A stretch of 64,000 nt of DNA. Origin: Phreatobacter aquaticus (lineage in GTDB: Bacteria > Pseudomonadota > Alphaproteobacteria > Rhizobiales > Phreatobacteraceae). The stretch lies in the NCBI RefSeq assembly GCF_005160265.1, contig NZ_CP039865.1:3620828-3684827 (forward strand), given 5' to 3'. The position numbers and the translations under genes were made by a program. Below the pieces are notes generated by a model, which worked only from the letters and a program-made list of their open reading frames with translations, ran no database searches and was not told the origin of the DNA. This document shows, in pieces, positions 10,572 through 18,788 of the stretch. Position 1 is the first letter of the stretch. Every line of letters begins with the position of its first letter.

Positions 10572-11845
10572 GTTCCTCCCGGGTGTTGGTGGCGGGACCC
10601 GCTCCGTACCGGGGCGGTGTCGTGCCGTTCGGCTGCGGTTGATCCGCAGGCCACTGCTTCGAGGCTTTCGCGGACGATGTCCGCGATCAGGTCGCACTCC
10701 TCGTCGGTGAGCGACACCGGCGTGCGGATGTCGCAGAGGGTCCCGAGGATGCGATGGCTGTCGTCGAGCCCGCTCTGGCCCGGCGCGTAGCGCCAGTGAC
10801 GTGGTGCGCTCGTGAAACCGGCCTGCTCAGCCGCACCGAACCACTTGATCGGCAGGCCGCGGGCCCGCGCGAGATCGAGGACGGCCATGATCTCCTGAGG
10901 CGACAGGCCGGGCAGGGAGAACTGGATCGAGGTCGCGGTGAAATGCTCCTGGGGCGGGCGGAGTGGCAGCCGCACGGCCTGCGCGCGGGCGAGACCTGCC
11001 GCGATGCGCCGGTAGATGGTGTTCCAGCGCTCGACACGTTCGGGCAGATCGTGAAGCTGCGGCCGCAGAACCGCTGCCGCCAGAGCCGTCATGCGGAGGC
11101 TGAAATTGGGTGTCCGCTCCGTCCAGTGCGCCATGATCTCGGGCGAAGGCGGATCGAGATGCTGCTGGTGCAACATGTAGCTGCCGGAATGCAGGATGGC
11201 GCGGGCCGCCAGATCAGGGTCGTCGACCACGAGAAAGCCGCCCTCACCGGCGTTCAGGTGCTTGTAGGTTTGCGCGCTGAACGCCGCGGCAACGCCGAAA
11301 GTCCCGATCGTCTGCTCGCCCCAGCGTGCGCCGAGCGCATGGGCGCAATCCTCGACAAGCAGCAGGCCGAGGTCGTCACAGGCCGCCATCACGGCGTCCA
11401 TGTCGGCGAGGTGGCCGCGCATGTGCGACAGCATGAGCACGCGGGCGCCACTGTCGCGCGCCTTCCGCCGGAGGTCGGCGACGTCGATCTTATAGTCGGG
11501 GCCGATGGCAACGATGACGGGCCGCGCGCCCGTATGGACAATGGCGCCCGGCACCGGGGCGAGAGTGAAGGCATTGACGAGGACAGGCTCGTCGGGGCAC
11601 ACGTCGAGCACCTTCAGCGCCAGGAACAGGGCGCCGCCGCCGGAATTCACCGCGATGCAGTGCCGGCGCCCGACAAGGGCCGCGAACTCGCGTTCGAGCA
11701 GCGCCGCATCGGCCTGATCCGCGCCGAGCTCGCCATAGCGGAAAAGCCGCCCCGACCGCATGAGCTCGACGGCGCGCGCGATCCCGGCCTCCGGCACGGG
11801 GGGAGGTTCGGTCAGGTCGCGGGTCAGGCGGCGCGGCTCAGACAC
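10568..11845 (-). CDS. DegT/DnrJ/EryC1/StrS-family PLP aminotransferase
   Basis: 425 residues, aspartate-aminotransferase fold. The PLP-binding features are present: NSGGGALFLAL (67-77) for the phosphate, Asp166 in LLVEDCAHALGA, and Schiff-base Lys195 in SAQTYKHLNAGEGGF. The family normally transfers amino groups to keto-sugars in antibiotic and surface-polysaccharide synthesis. Here it lies between an ABC ATPase gene (8-bp overlap) and the binding-protein gene (4-bp overlap), inside a catabolic operon, which is unusual. It could deaminate an amino-polyol or amino-sulfonate, or aminate a keto intermediate. The last 20 or so residues are a poorly conserved tail. No sugar-nucleotide genes are nearby. 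Confidence 0.85.
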
Positions 11846-12635
11846 CCAACGGACCCTTCTCCTCGCGCAGCGACCGCCAGATGTGGGTGCGCAGATGGAC
11901 GAAAGAGTCCAGGTCCATCACGTCCTCGATCTTGCTGAAGCTGTCCCAGTTCTCCGCCTGGCGGATCGTCCTGACGTCGATGATCTCCTTGATGCGCCCT
12001 GGACGCCGGGTCATGATCGCGACACGGTCAGCCAGATAGACGGCCTCTTCCACGGCATGGGTGATGAAGAGGACGGTGCGCGGATTGACCCGGGCCAGCC
12101 GCACCAGCTCCTCCTGCATGACGACACGCGTCTGGGCGTCGAGCGCGCCGAAGGGCTCGTCCATCAGCAGCACCTCGGGATCGAGAACATAGGCGCGGGC
12201 AATGGCGACGCGCTGCTGCATGCCGCCCGACAGCTGATGCGGGAACGCCTCCGCGTGGCTCTCGAGGTTCATCAGCTTGAGAGCGCTTGCGATCAGCTCG
12301 TCGCGCTGGTCCTTTGGCAGGTTCTTGTTGCGCAGGCCGAGATCGATGTTGGCCCGCACGGTCTTCCACGGGAACAGCGCGAACTGCTGGAAGACGACGG
12401 CCCTGTCCGGGCCTGGCTGGGTCACCGTCCTGCCGCTGACGCTGACGATGCCGGAGCTCGGTGCCTCGAAGCCCGCCGCCATCCTCAGACAAGTGGTCTT
12501 GCCGCAGCCCGACGGGCCGACGATCGCCACGAATTCACGTTCCGCGATATCGAGATTGATATCGTCGAGAACCTTCACGCCGGAGTTCTCCGGCCCGAAG
12601 ACCTTGTTGACACCCTGGAAGCGGATCGATCCCAT
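11838..12635 (-). CDS. NitT/TauT-family ABC transporter ATPase
   Basis: 265 residues from the ATG at 12635. Walker A GPSGCGKTT, Q-loop VVFQQFALFPWKT, signature LSGGMQQRVAIARA, Walker B VLLMDEPFGALD and the switch His (FITHAVEEA) are all intact. SsuB/TauB-like length. It powers the two permeases encoded 11 bp upstream and overlaps the aminotransferase gene by 8 bp, which indicates translational coupling. Together with the binding protein it forms a complete importer for a small anionic compound. Confidence 0.93.
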   Translation of the reverse strand: MGSIRFQGVNKVFGPENSGVKVLDDINLDIAEREFVAIVGPSGCGKTTCLRMAAGFEAPSSGIVSVSGRTVTQPGPDRAVVFQQFALFPWKTVRANIDLGLRNKNLPKDQRDELIASALKLMNLESHAEAFPHQLSGGMQQRVAIARAYVLDPEVLLMDEPFGALDAQTRVVMQEELVRLARVNPRTVLFITHAVEEAVYLADRVAIMTRRPGRIKEIIDVRTIRQAENWDSFSKIEDVMDLDSFVHLRTHIWRSLREEKGPLGV

Positions 12636-12646
12636 CTGGCGCGTCC

Positions 12647-13435
12647 TCAGTTTTCGAGCCCGCGCCGGCGGCGCAGCCAGCCTTCGCCCTGGCGCAGGGC
12701 CATGTCGATGGCCATGCCGACCACGCCGATCGCGATCATTCCGCTCATGACGGTTGCGGTCTGAACGCTGCCCTGGGCCTGCACCATCATGAAGCCAACG
12801 CCGGCGGCGGCGACGATGAGTTCTGCGCCGACAAGCGACTGCCAGCCGAGGCCGGCCGAGACGCGCAGCCCCGCGATGATCGAGGGCACGGCGGCCGGCA
12901 GAAGGATCTCCACGATCATTCTCATGTGGCCGGTGCCCAGCATGCGCGCGGCCTCGATCAGCCGCGGCTCGACGAAACGCGCGCCGCGATAGGCGTTGAT
13001 CAGGCAGGGCGGGAAGGCGCCTGCAAAGATGATCATGACCGGTCCGCCCACGCCCGTGCCGAACCAGAGGGCCGCGAAGGGCACCCAAGCGATGGGTGCG
13101 ATGAAGCGAAGGCCGTCGAAGATCGGCGTGACGATGTCATCGAGCAGGCGGAACCAGCCCATGAGCAGTCCGAGCGGAATGCCGACAGCCGCCGCAAGGA
13201 CCACGCCATAGGCATAGCGCTGGAAGCTCGAGGCGAGATGAACCGGCAGGGTGGCTCCCGCGAAGGGCGAGGTCAGCAGCGTCAGGAACCGGCTGGCGAC
13301 CTCCAGCGGCGAGGGCAGAAACTGCCGCGGCACAAAACCCGTCGCAGTCAGCAGCGTCCAAAGCCCGATGATCAGCGTCACGCCGAGGAGACCCCAGCCC
13401 AGCCTTTGCGAAAGAGACAGCGCGGACTGCTTCAT
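12647..13435 (-). CDS. NitT/TauT-family ABC permease (second of a pair)
   Basis: 262 residues with about six membrane helices, starting LGWGLLGVTLIIGLWTLL. The BPD_transp_1 coupling loop is visible in EAARMLGTGHMRMIVEI (EAA motif). It starts 3 bp after the first permease ends, and the ATPase gene follows 11 bp later. SsuC/TauC-type importers usually have one permease gene that forms a homodimer. Two adjacent genes here suggest a heterodimeric channel, or recent duplication and divergence. Confidence 0.9.
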   Translation of the reverse strand: MKQSALSLSQRLGWGLLGVTLIIGLWTLLTATGFVPRQFLPSPLEVASRFLTLLTSPFAGATLPVHLASSFQRYAYGVVLAAAVGIPLGLLMGWFRLLDDIVTPIFDGLRFIAPIAWVPFAALWFGTGVGGPVMIIFAGAFPPCLINAYRGARFVEPRLIEAARMLGTGHMRMIVEILLPAAVPSIIAGLRVSAGLGWQSLVGAELIVAAAGVGFMMVQAQGSVQTATVMSGMIAIGVVGMAIDMALRQGEGWLRRRRGLEN

Positions 13436-13438
13436 CGC

Positions 13439-14215
13439 CTAGTCCCTCGCCGCGACATTCCAGGCGAGCGCGCGGCGCTCCACCTGTCCGAGAAGCCATG
13501 TCGTCGCCCAGCCAAGGAGGCCGACGGCCACCATCCCGACGAGGATCATGCCTGGATAGATGTCCTGCTGGGCCATGTTCAGGATGAAGCCGAGGCCAAC
13601 CAGCGCCCCCACCAGTTCGGCCGCGACGAGCGTCGTCCAGCTTGCCTGCAGGGACAGCCTGAGCCCCGTGAAGATCATGGGGGCGGCGGCCGGCGCGATG
13701 ATCTCGTGGACCATCCGCCAGCGTGGCGTGCCGAGCATCCGGGCCGCCTCGATGACCGGCCGGTCGATGTTGCGCACACCGGCGAAGGCGTTGATCACCG
13801 AGGGTACGAAGGCGGCGAACCAGATGACCATGATCTTGGCCGCATCGCCGAGGCCCAGCCACAGGATGGCAAGCGGGATCCATGCGAGCGGCGGAATGGG
13901 TCGAATGATGAGGAAGATCGGGTTGATACAGGCCTCCACACGCCGGTCCCAGCCCATCCACAGTCCGAGCGGGATGCCTGTCGCCACCGCCACGGCGAAG
14001 CCCATCACCACCAGTTTCAGGCTGTGCACCGCGTGCTGCGCAAGACCAGCGCCGGCATAACCCCGGGTGAGGATCTGGTTGAGAGAGACCCAGAATTCCG
14101 CCGGCGATGGAAAGCGCGCCGAGCCGACGAGCCCCGTCACGGAGGTCAGCAGCCACCACGTGACGCCGACCGCGCCCACCGTCGCCAGGCCGATTGTTGC
14201 CCTGCGCCCGAGCAT
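13439..14215 (-). CDS. NitT/TauT-family ABC permease (first gene of the operon)
   Basis: 258 residues from the ATG at 14215, preceded by GGGAGGCG. It has about six helices and an EAA loop, EAARMLGTPRWRMVHEI. It shares family and layout with the permease that follows, though the sequences differ considerably. It is the first gene of the eight-gene minus-strand operon (14215 down to 6338). A perfect LacI-type operator lies 29-42 bp upstream of its start, so transcription is probably repressed by the divergently encoded LacI protein in the absence of the substrate or an intermediate. Confidence 0.9.
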   Translation of the reverse strand: MLGRRATIGLATVGAVGVTWWLLTSVTGLVGSARFPSPAEFWVSLNQILTRGYAGAGLAQHAVHSLKLVVMGFAVAVATGIPLGLWMGWDRRVEACINPIFLIIRPIPPLAWIPLAILWLGLGDAAKIMVIWFAAFVPSVINAFAGVRNIDRPVIEAARMLGTPRWRMVHEIIAPAAAPMIFTGLRLSLQASWTTLVAAELVGALVGLGFILNMAQQDIYPGMILVGMVAVGLLGWATTWLLGQVERRALAWNVAARD

Positions 14216-14243
14216 ACGGGTCGCCTCCCTGATGCGCTCTTTA

Positions 14244-14257
14244 TGAAAGCGCTTACA
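14244..14257 (-). promoter_or_regulatory. LacI/GalR-type operator in front of the transporter operon
   Basis: TGAAAGCGCTTACA matches the LacI/GalR consensus TGnAAnCGnTTnCA at every fixed position, including the central CG. It lies 29-42 bp before the first permease ATG and about 105 bp from the divergent lacI-type gene, where a repressor would block the operon promoter. Confidence 0.75.
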
Positions 14258-14329
14258 TTCATTGCGACATAGCCGGTGAGGCTTGTCAACGCAGATAATA
14301 CCGTATTGTGTCGATCCACCGATCATTGC

Positions 14330-14349
14330 GACTGAAACAAATTTCAGTC
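14330..14349 (+). promoter_or_regulatory. Perfect inverted repeat in the leader of the LacI-type gene
   Basis: GACTGAAA and TTTCAGTC, 8-bp perfect arms around CAAA, end 11 bp before the regulator's ATG. It does not fit the LacI operator, so it may bind another regulator or form a hairpin near the ribosome site and tune regulator level. Confidence 0.5.
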
Positions 14350-14360
14350 ATGGATGAAGC

Positions 14361-15377
14361 ATGAAGTCCAACCGCAAGGCCCGGATCATTGATGTCGCCC
14401 GCGACGCCGGCGTGTCTGCGGCGACCGTCTCGCGAGCCCTGTCACACCCGCAACTGCTCAATGCCGAGACATTGGCCCGCGTCCGCCAGAGCGCCCTGCG
14501 CCTCGGTTATCGCCCGGATGCCGCCGCGCGCGCCCTGGCCTCGGGGCGCTCCATGACGATCGGCGCCGTGGTGCCGACCCTCGACAACGCCATTTTCTCG
14601 CGCGCCCTGCAGAGCATGCAGGCGGTTCTCGCCGGGAGGGGCTACCAGCTCCTCGTTTCCTCCCACGACTACAATGCCGCCGCGGAGGCCGAAGCGGTGA
14701 AGATGCTGGTCGGCCGCGGCGTTGACGGGCTCATGCTGGTGGGGGCCGAGCGAGCCCCCGAGACGGAGGCCATCCTCGCCGACACCCACGTCCCTGTGGT
14801 CCTGACCTGGCGCGGCATGGCCGGCCATGCGGCCGTCGTGGTCGACAACGAGAGGGCAGGAGCGCTGGCGGCGCGGCATCTCGTTGAGCTCGGCCATCGG
14901 AGGATCGGGGTCATGACGGGCAGCCACGCCTTCAACGACCGCCAGCGCGCCCGCCAGGACGGCGCGCGGGCATTCCTGGCTGCCGCGGGCCTGCCCGTCC
15001 CGGATTGGCTCGCAATCCAGGTTCCGACCACGTTGGCCGGTGGGCGCTCCGGCTGCGCGAGCCTTCTGGGTCTTGCCGAGCCGCCGACCGCCATCATCGG
15101 CGGCATTGACCTGATCGCCATCGGCTGCATGGTCGAGGCACAGGCGCGGGGACTGTCCGTCCCGGACGATCTCTCCGTGGTCGGCATCGATGACCTGGAC
15201 ATGTCGGCCCACCTGTCTCCGCCGCTCACGACGGTGCACGTGCCGACGGCCCGGATCGGCACGACCTGCGCCGAGATGATCTGCGACCTTATCGAGGAGA
15301 AGCCGACCGAGGGGGAGGTTGAACTACCGGTCGATCTCGTCGTCCGGCGATCTACTGTCAGTCGCACTGTGGCTTGA
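14361..15377 (+). CDS. LacI/GalR-family transcriptional regulator
   Basis: 338 residues. The N-terminal helix-turn-helix (about 8-30, IDVARDAGVSAATVSRAL) and hinge helix (PDAAARALASG) are typical of the family and fit the CG-centred operator found upstream. The remainder is a periplasmic-binding-protein-like effector domain (from TIGAVVPTLDNAIFSRAL to the C-terminus), with VVGIDDLDMSAHL near the usual dimer/ligand region. It is transcribed divergently from the transporter-dehydrogenase operon and is its probable local regulator. The effector is presumably the imported compound or a breakdown product. Confidence 0.92.
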   Translation: MKSNRKARIIDVARDAGVSAATVSRALSHPQLLNAETLARVRQSALRLGYRPDAAARALASGRSMTIGAVVPTLDNAIFSRALQSMQAVLAGRGYQLLVSSHDYNAAAEAEAVKMLVGRGVDGLMLVGAERAPETEAILADTHVPVVLTWRGMAGHAAVVVDNERAGALAARHLVELGHRRIGVMTGSHAFNDRQRARQDGARAFLAAAGLPVPDWLAIQVPTTLAGGRSGCASLLGLAEPPTAIIGGIDLIAIGCMVEAQARGLSVPDDLSVVGIDDLDMSAHLSPPLTTVHVPTARIGTTCAEMICDLIEEKPTEGEVELPVDLVVRRSTVSRTVA

Positions 15378-15763
15378 GCACACTTGGCGACGTGGTTGGG
15401 GTCGATGTCGCGCCTCGCGTCGCCAATGCAGATATGGGGTCACTTGCGAAAGCGGACCTGGCAGCAGTGCGGGCGGTGCCCTGACATAAGACCAGAGTTG
15501 CGTGGAACGCGCCGCGGGGCATCCAATGAGCGAAGGTTCAACTCCTGCGTCATCTGCGCCGTACCAGGCCCCGAGTGTGAATCGGGCAATTCACGCTGAA
15601 GCTCCGCCTGGGCGCCTTGGCACTGGGCAGCCAGATGAGCCGGAAAGCCTCGGCCTGTTGCTCGAATCGTGATCCCGGTTGTGACCCTGGGACCATTGCC
15701 GCTTCGACGTCATGTGACCGAGAGGATGGAAACTCACCGCAGCCGCTGCATTGCAGGCTAAAA
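15378..15763. other. Gene-free region between the LacI gene and tRNA-Lys
   Basis: I see no convincing gene in these 386 bp. A short frame (about 15384-15599) contains fragments such as LRKRTWQQC and CPDIRPEL that look like the degenerate interspersed-repeat peptides common in intergenic DNA of this order, not a functional protein. The right copy of the bracketing palindrome (15574-15597) lies here. No integrase or transposase is present, although the position beside a tRNA gene is a common island boundary. Confidence 0.5.
15574..15597. repeat. 24-bp palindrome, right copy of the bracketing pair
   Basis: AGTGTGAAT and ATTCACGCT form 9-bp arms around a 6-nt spacer (one mismatch). Its outer flank CTGAAG is the inverse of the CTTCAG flank of the copy at 6178-6201, so the two copies face each other across 9.4 kb. 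Confidence 0.6.
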
Positions 15764-15838
15764 TGGTGAGCGGGGAGGGGATCGAACCCTCGACCACATG
15801 ATTAAAAGTCACGTGCTCTACCGCTGAGCTACCCGCCC
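15764..15838 (-). tRNA. tRNA-Lys (anticodon TTT)
   Basis: Read on the minus strand, GGGCGGG pairs with CCCGCTC to form the acceptor stem (one G-U pair). The D arm is TAGCTCAGCGGTAGAGC, the anticodon loop is CTTTTAA with anticodon TTT, the T arm contains GGTTCGATCC, and A plus an encoded CCA ends the gene. All four arms fold normally. The 3' end points toward the accessory island at lower coordinates. Confidence 0.95.
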
Positions 15839-15903
15839 ATCCGGCGGGGGGTTTGGCGGATCGCGGCCGGGAAGTCAACGCGTCCTGGCCGCGACCTCGC
15901 GTC

Positions 15904-16650
15904 TCAAAGCGAGAAGCCGCCATCCGCGATGTGGATCGTGCCGGTGGTGTAGGCGCTCTCGTCCGCTGCCAGATAGACCGCGAGCCAGGCGATTTCTTCC
16001 GCCGTCCCGAGCCGTCCGATCGGCTGGCGGTCGATGAAGGCCTGGCGGGTGGCGGCCTCGGTCTGCTTGGTGGCCTTGGCCAGCGCCGTGATCCGGTCGT
16101 CGAGCGAGGGCGACTGGATCGTGCCCGGGCAGATGGCATTGGCGCGGATGCCCTTGCGGATGAAATCGGCGGCCACAGACTTGGTCAGCCCGATCACCGC
16201 TGCCTTGGAGGACCCATAGGCATAGCGGTTCGGTATGCCGCGCACCGACGAGGCGCCCGACGCGATATTGATGATCGAGCCGGCGCCTCGCTCCAGCATG
16301 CCCGGCAGGAAGGCCTTGATCGTGCGGTGCATCGACGTGACGTTGAGGTCGAAGGAGCGGGCCCAGTCGGCTTCCGACGTGTCCAGCACATTGCCGTGGT
16401 GCACCCAGCCCGCCGCGTTCACCAGAATATCGATCTGTCCGATCTTGGCCGCCAGCGCATCCACCGCACGCGTCGATGTGACGTCGAGCTTCAGCTTCTT
16501 CGCCTTCTTGATGCCCTCGAGCCGCGCCTTGTCGATATCGGTCGCATAGACGGTCGCGCCCTCGGCCACGAAGGCCTCCGCGATCGCCCGGCCGATGCCG
16601 TGCCCCGCCGCCGTCACGAGTGCGATCTTGCCCTGAAGCCGCTTGGCCAT
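15904..16650 (-). CDS. SDR family oxidoreductase (sugar or hydroxy-acid dehydrogenase type)
   Basis: 248 residues from the ATG at 16650, which has a perfect AGGAGG site. Motifs are TAAGHGIG for the cofactor, NAAG, NIASGASS with the catalytic Ser, and Tyr/Lys in YAYGSSK. It most resembles the DHRS6 and 2-keto-3-deoxy-L-fuconate dehydrogenase branch (ALVTAAGHGIGRA, VYATDIDKARLEGI). It stands alone between tRNA-Lys and a gene for an exported protein, so the context does not add a substrate. Confidence 0.85.
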   Translation of the reverse strand: MAKRLQGKIALVTAAGHGIGRAIAEAFVAEGATVYATDIDKARLEGIKKAKKLKLDVTSTRAVDALAAKIGQIDILVNAAGWVHHGNVLDTSEADWARSFDLNVTSMHRTIKAFLPGMLERGAGSIINIASGASSVRGIPNRYAYGSSKAAVIGLTKSVAADFIRKGIRANAICPGTIQSPSLDDRITALAKATKQTEAATRQAFIDRQPIGRLGTAEEIAWLAVYLAADESAYTTGTIHIADGGFSL

Positions 16651-16739
16651 GCCGATATCCTCCTCTGCCGCCTCGTTCATCCCGGGCGTCCTGACGCCAA
16701 GAGGTGGCATGGCGGGAAGGGGCCTGTCCAGCGGGCGAG

Positions 16740-17495
16740 CTATCCGCCGAACCGCTGGGAGAGTTGCGTGTCGTAGCCCTTGAGATCGGTCAGCACCCGT
16801 TCGAGCAGGGCCGGGTCGCGCAGACGGATCGCCGTTGCGGCGACATCAAGGGCTGCAAAGACGGCTTCCGTCAGCCGCCGGTAGTCGGAATCCGACGAGA
16901 GGTCGGCATTGGCGAAGCTTTCGCAACGTTTGACCGCATAGCGATAGACTGCCGCCTTGGCGATGATGTCGCCGCGCACCTCGCCACGGGTCAGATCCGG
17001 AGCGGTCCGCCGCATCGCCTGCAGGGGCCCAAGCACGGTGCTCGCCTCGTCGAGGCATTCGACAATGCCGTAGAACCCTGCCGCACGGCGCAGGTTCATC
17101 CAGTCGCGCTTCAGCGGCAGAATGGTCTCGAGCGCTGCGTCGGCACGGCCATCGGCAAGGTCGTCGGCCGCCCGCTTGAGCCGCGCGCCGGTCCCTGCGA
17201 TCAGTTCGGGAAACAGGTTGATCTGGCCAAACAGGGCCGGCGGCTTGTCGCGCACCAGCGTGCTGATCTGCGCCCAGAGCTGCGTCAGCTTCTTCAGCGA
17301 CGCCTCGGCATCCTCGTTGCGGCCGGCACGCAGCAGCGTGGTGGTGGTGCGGTACTGGACCTGCGCCTCGCCGAGGCGGGCAAGGAACGGTTCGAGCGCA
17401 TTTGCCCGCGCGCCCGAGGGGGCGCCGATCAGGGCGGACATGAGAGCTGCGAGCAGCAGGAAAGGCCGGATAGGTGAAATCACGGGCCGCACCAT
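16740..17495 (-). CDS. Exported protein of unknown function
   Basis: 251 residues from the ATG at 17495; upstream in-frame starts would only lengthen the leader. A signal peptide (about 8-32, PFLLLAALMSALIGAPSGARA) is followed by a mostly helical chain (LEPFLARLGEAQVQYR, RDWMNLRRAAGFYG) with no cofactor or catalytic motif and only two cysteines. I do not recognise the family. It ends about 90 bp after the SDR gene starts, is on the same strand, and sits behind the PfkB kinase gene, but no joint role is evident. Confidence 0.7.
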   Translation of the reverse strand: MVRPVISPIRPFLLLAALMSALIGAPSGARANALEPFLARLGEAQVQYRTTTTLLRAGRNEDAEASLKKLTQLWAQISTLVRDKPPALFGQINLFPELIAGTGARLKRAADDLADGRADAALETILPLKRDWMNLRRAAGFYGIVECLDEASTVLGPLQAMRRTAPDLTRGEVRGDIIAKAAVYRYAVKRCESFANADLSSDSDYRRLTEAVFAALDVAATAIRLRDPALLERVLTDLKGYDTQLSQRFGG

Positions 17496-17533
17496 AGCGG
17501 ATGTATCCGGCGCGTACATCCTGTGCCGCACGC

Positions 17534-18424
17534 TCAGGAGCCTTTCAGAAAATGATCGAGTGCGCTCCGCGTCGGCATGCCCTTGCGGCCGCCGAATTCA
17601 GTGCATTTGAGCGCCGCTGCTGCGCTGGCAAAGCGGATGGCCCGGCCAAGCGGTTGCGCCTCGGCGAGTGCGACGGCCAGCGCCCCATGCCAGGTGTCGC
17701 CGGCACCAAGCGTGTCGACAGCATTCACCGCGAAAGCCGGCACGTGATGGACGCGGCCGCCCTCCATGTACCAGCAGCCGCGCGGCCCATCGGTGACGAT
17801 CAGGATATTGACCGCCGCGGCCGCAGCCTGAGCGAGCGCGACCGGCAGATCGTGAATACCGGTGAATTCGCGCAGCGCCTGGGCCGAGAACCCGACATGG
17901 CTGGCAAGCCCGATCACCTCGGGTCTCGTCGGCTTGCGGTCGGCGTCCAGCACGGACGGTTTGCCGGCTTTGCGCGCTTCGGCCAGCACGGCCAGCGCGG
18001 CCTCGATCCAGCGCGTATCGGTATGGGCGGCATCCATCCACTGGCCGAGATCGGCCGGGAACCAGTCGGTGCCGGCCGGGATCGTGTCGTCGGAATAGCT
18101 GACCACCATGCGCTCGCCGGCGGGATCGACCATCACCGCTGAGACCGGCGACCGATGGCCGGCAAACAATCTGATGCCGCTGGTGTCGACACCCTCGTCA
18201 TGGAACTCGGCGAGGATCGATTGTGCCACCGGATCATCGCCCAGCCGCGCGATCAGGCGAACGTCGCAGCCAAGCCGGGCGCAGGCGGTCGCGGCATTGC
18301 CGGCGAGCCCGCCGCCGGATGTGGTCAGGGCCTTCGAACGATATTTCAGCGCCTCGCTCGGCATGACATCGACAGAATAAATGAAATCCAGCGTGGTGAT
18401 GCCGGCTGCAACGATCCGGGTCAT
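17534..18424 (-). CDS. PfkB-family carbohydrate kinase
   Basis: 296 residues, ribokinase fold. The N-terminal signature TTSGGGLAGNAATACARLG and the C-terminal catalytic motif DTLGAGDTWHG (GAGD at 240-243, catalytic base Asp243) are clear. It transfers phosphate from ATP to a sugar, nucleoside or sugar-acid that cannot be identified here. Its start overlaps the stop of the upstream DUF454 gene (ATGA), and recG lies before that, so the three probably form a transcript. The partnership is positional, not functional as far as can be seen. Confidence 0.88.
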   Translation of the reverse strand: MTRIVAAGITTLDFIYSVDVMPSEALKYRSKALTTSGGGLAGNAATACARLGCDVRLIARLGDDPVAQSILAEFHDEGVDTSGIRLFAGHRSPVSAVMVDPAGERMVVSYSDDTIPAGTDWFPADLGQWMDAAHTDTRWIEAALAVLAEARKAGKPSVLDADRKPTRPEVIGLASHVGFSAQALREFTGIHDLPVALAQAAAAAVNILIVTDGPRGCWYMEGGRVHHVPAFAVNAVDTLGAGDTWHGALAVALAEAQPLGRAIRFASAAAALKCTEFGGRKGMPTRSALDHFLKGS

Positions 18425-18786
18425 GAATTGGGTCTCGTTCCCACATAGAGCGCCGACAGCGCCAGGCAGATGCCGGAGGCGGCAATGCCGATCGGCGGCG
18501 CGGTCAGCCAGACCAGGCCCCAGGAGAAAGCCATCGAACCGATCGCAATCATCTTGATCCGCGGCGCGATGGCGCCGCTTTCGCGCCAGCGCAGCACGGG
18601 CGGCCCGAGCTTGGGATGATGGACCAGCCAGTGTTCGAAGCGCGGCGACGAGCGCGTGAAGCACCAGGCCGCCATGATCAGGAACACCGTGCCAGGAATG
18701 CCCGGCAGGATCACGCCGATCACGCCGATGGCGGTGAACACCCAGCCGACGCAGAAGAGGACCCAGTTCCAGGTGCGCCGGACCAT
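18421..18786 (-). CDS. YbaN/DUF454-family inner-membrane protein
   Basis: 121 residues with about four hydrophobic segments. The family hallmark is near the N-terminus: VGVILPGIPGTVFLIMAAWCF followed by TRSSPRFEHWL and HPKLGPPVLRW. It is an integral inner-membrane protein whose function is not established. It starts 2 bp after recG ends and overlaps the kinase gene by 4 bp. Confidence 0.88.
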   Translation of the reverse strand: MVRRTWNWVLFCVGWVFTAIGVIGVILPGIPGTVFLIMAAWCFTRSSPRFEHWLVHHPKLGPPVLRWRESGAIAPRIKMIAIGSMAFSWGLVWLTAPPIGIAASGICLALSALYVGTRPNS

Positions 18787-18788
18787 CT

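Noticed and set aside
15764-15838. tRNA-Lys 3' end as attachment site of an integrated element
   Set aside because: I could not find a duplicate of the tRNA 3' sequence near 6 kb, and no integrase is present, so classic tRNA-targeted integration is not supported.
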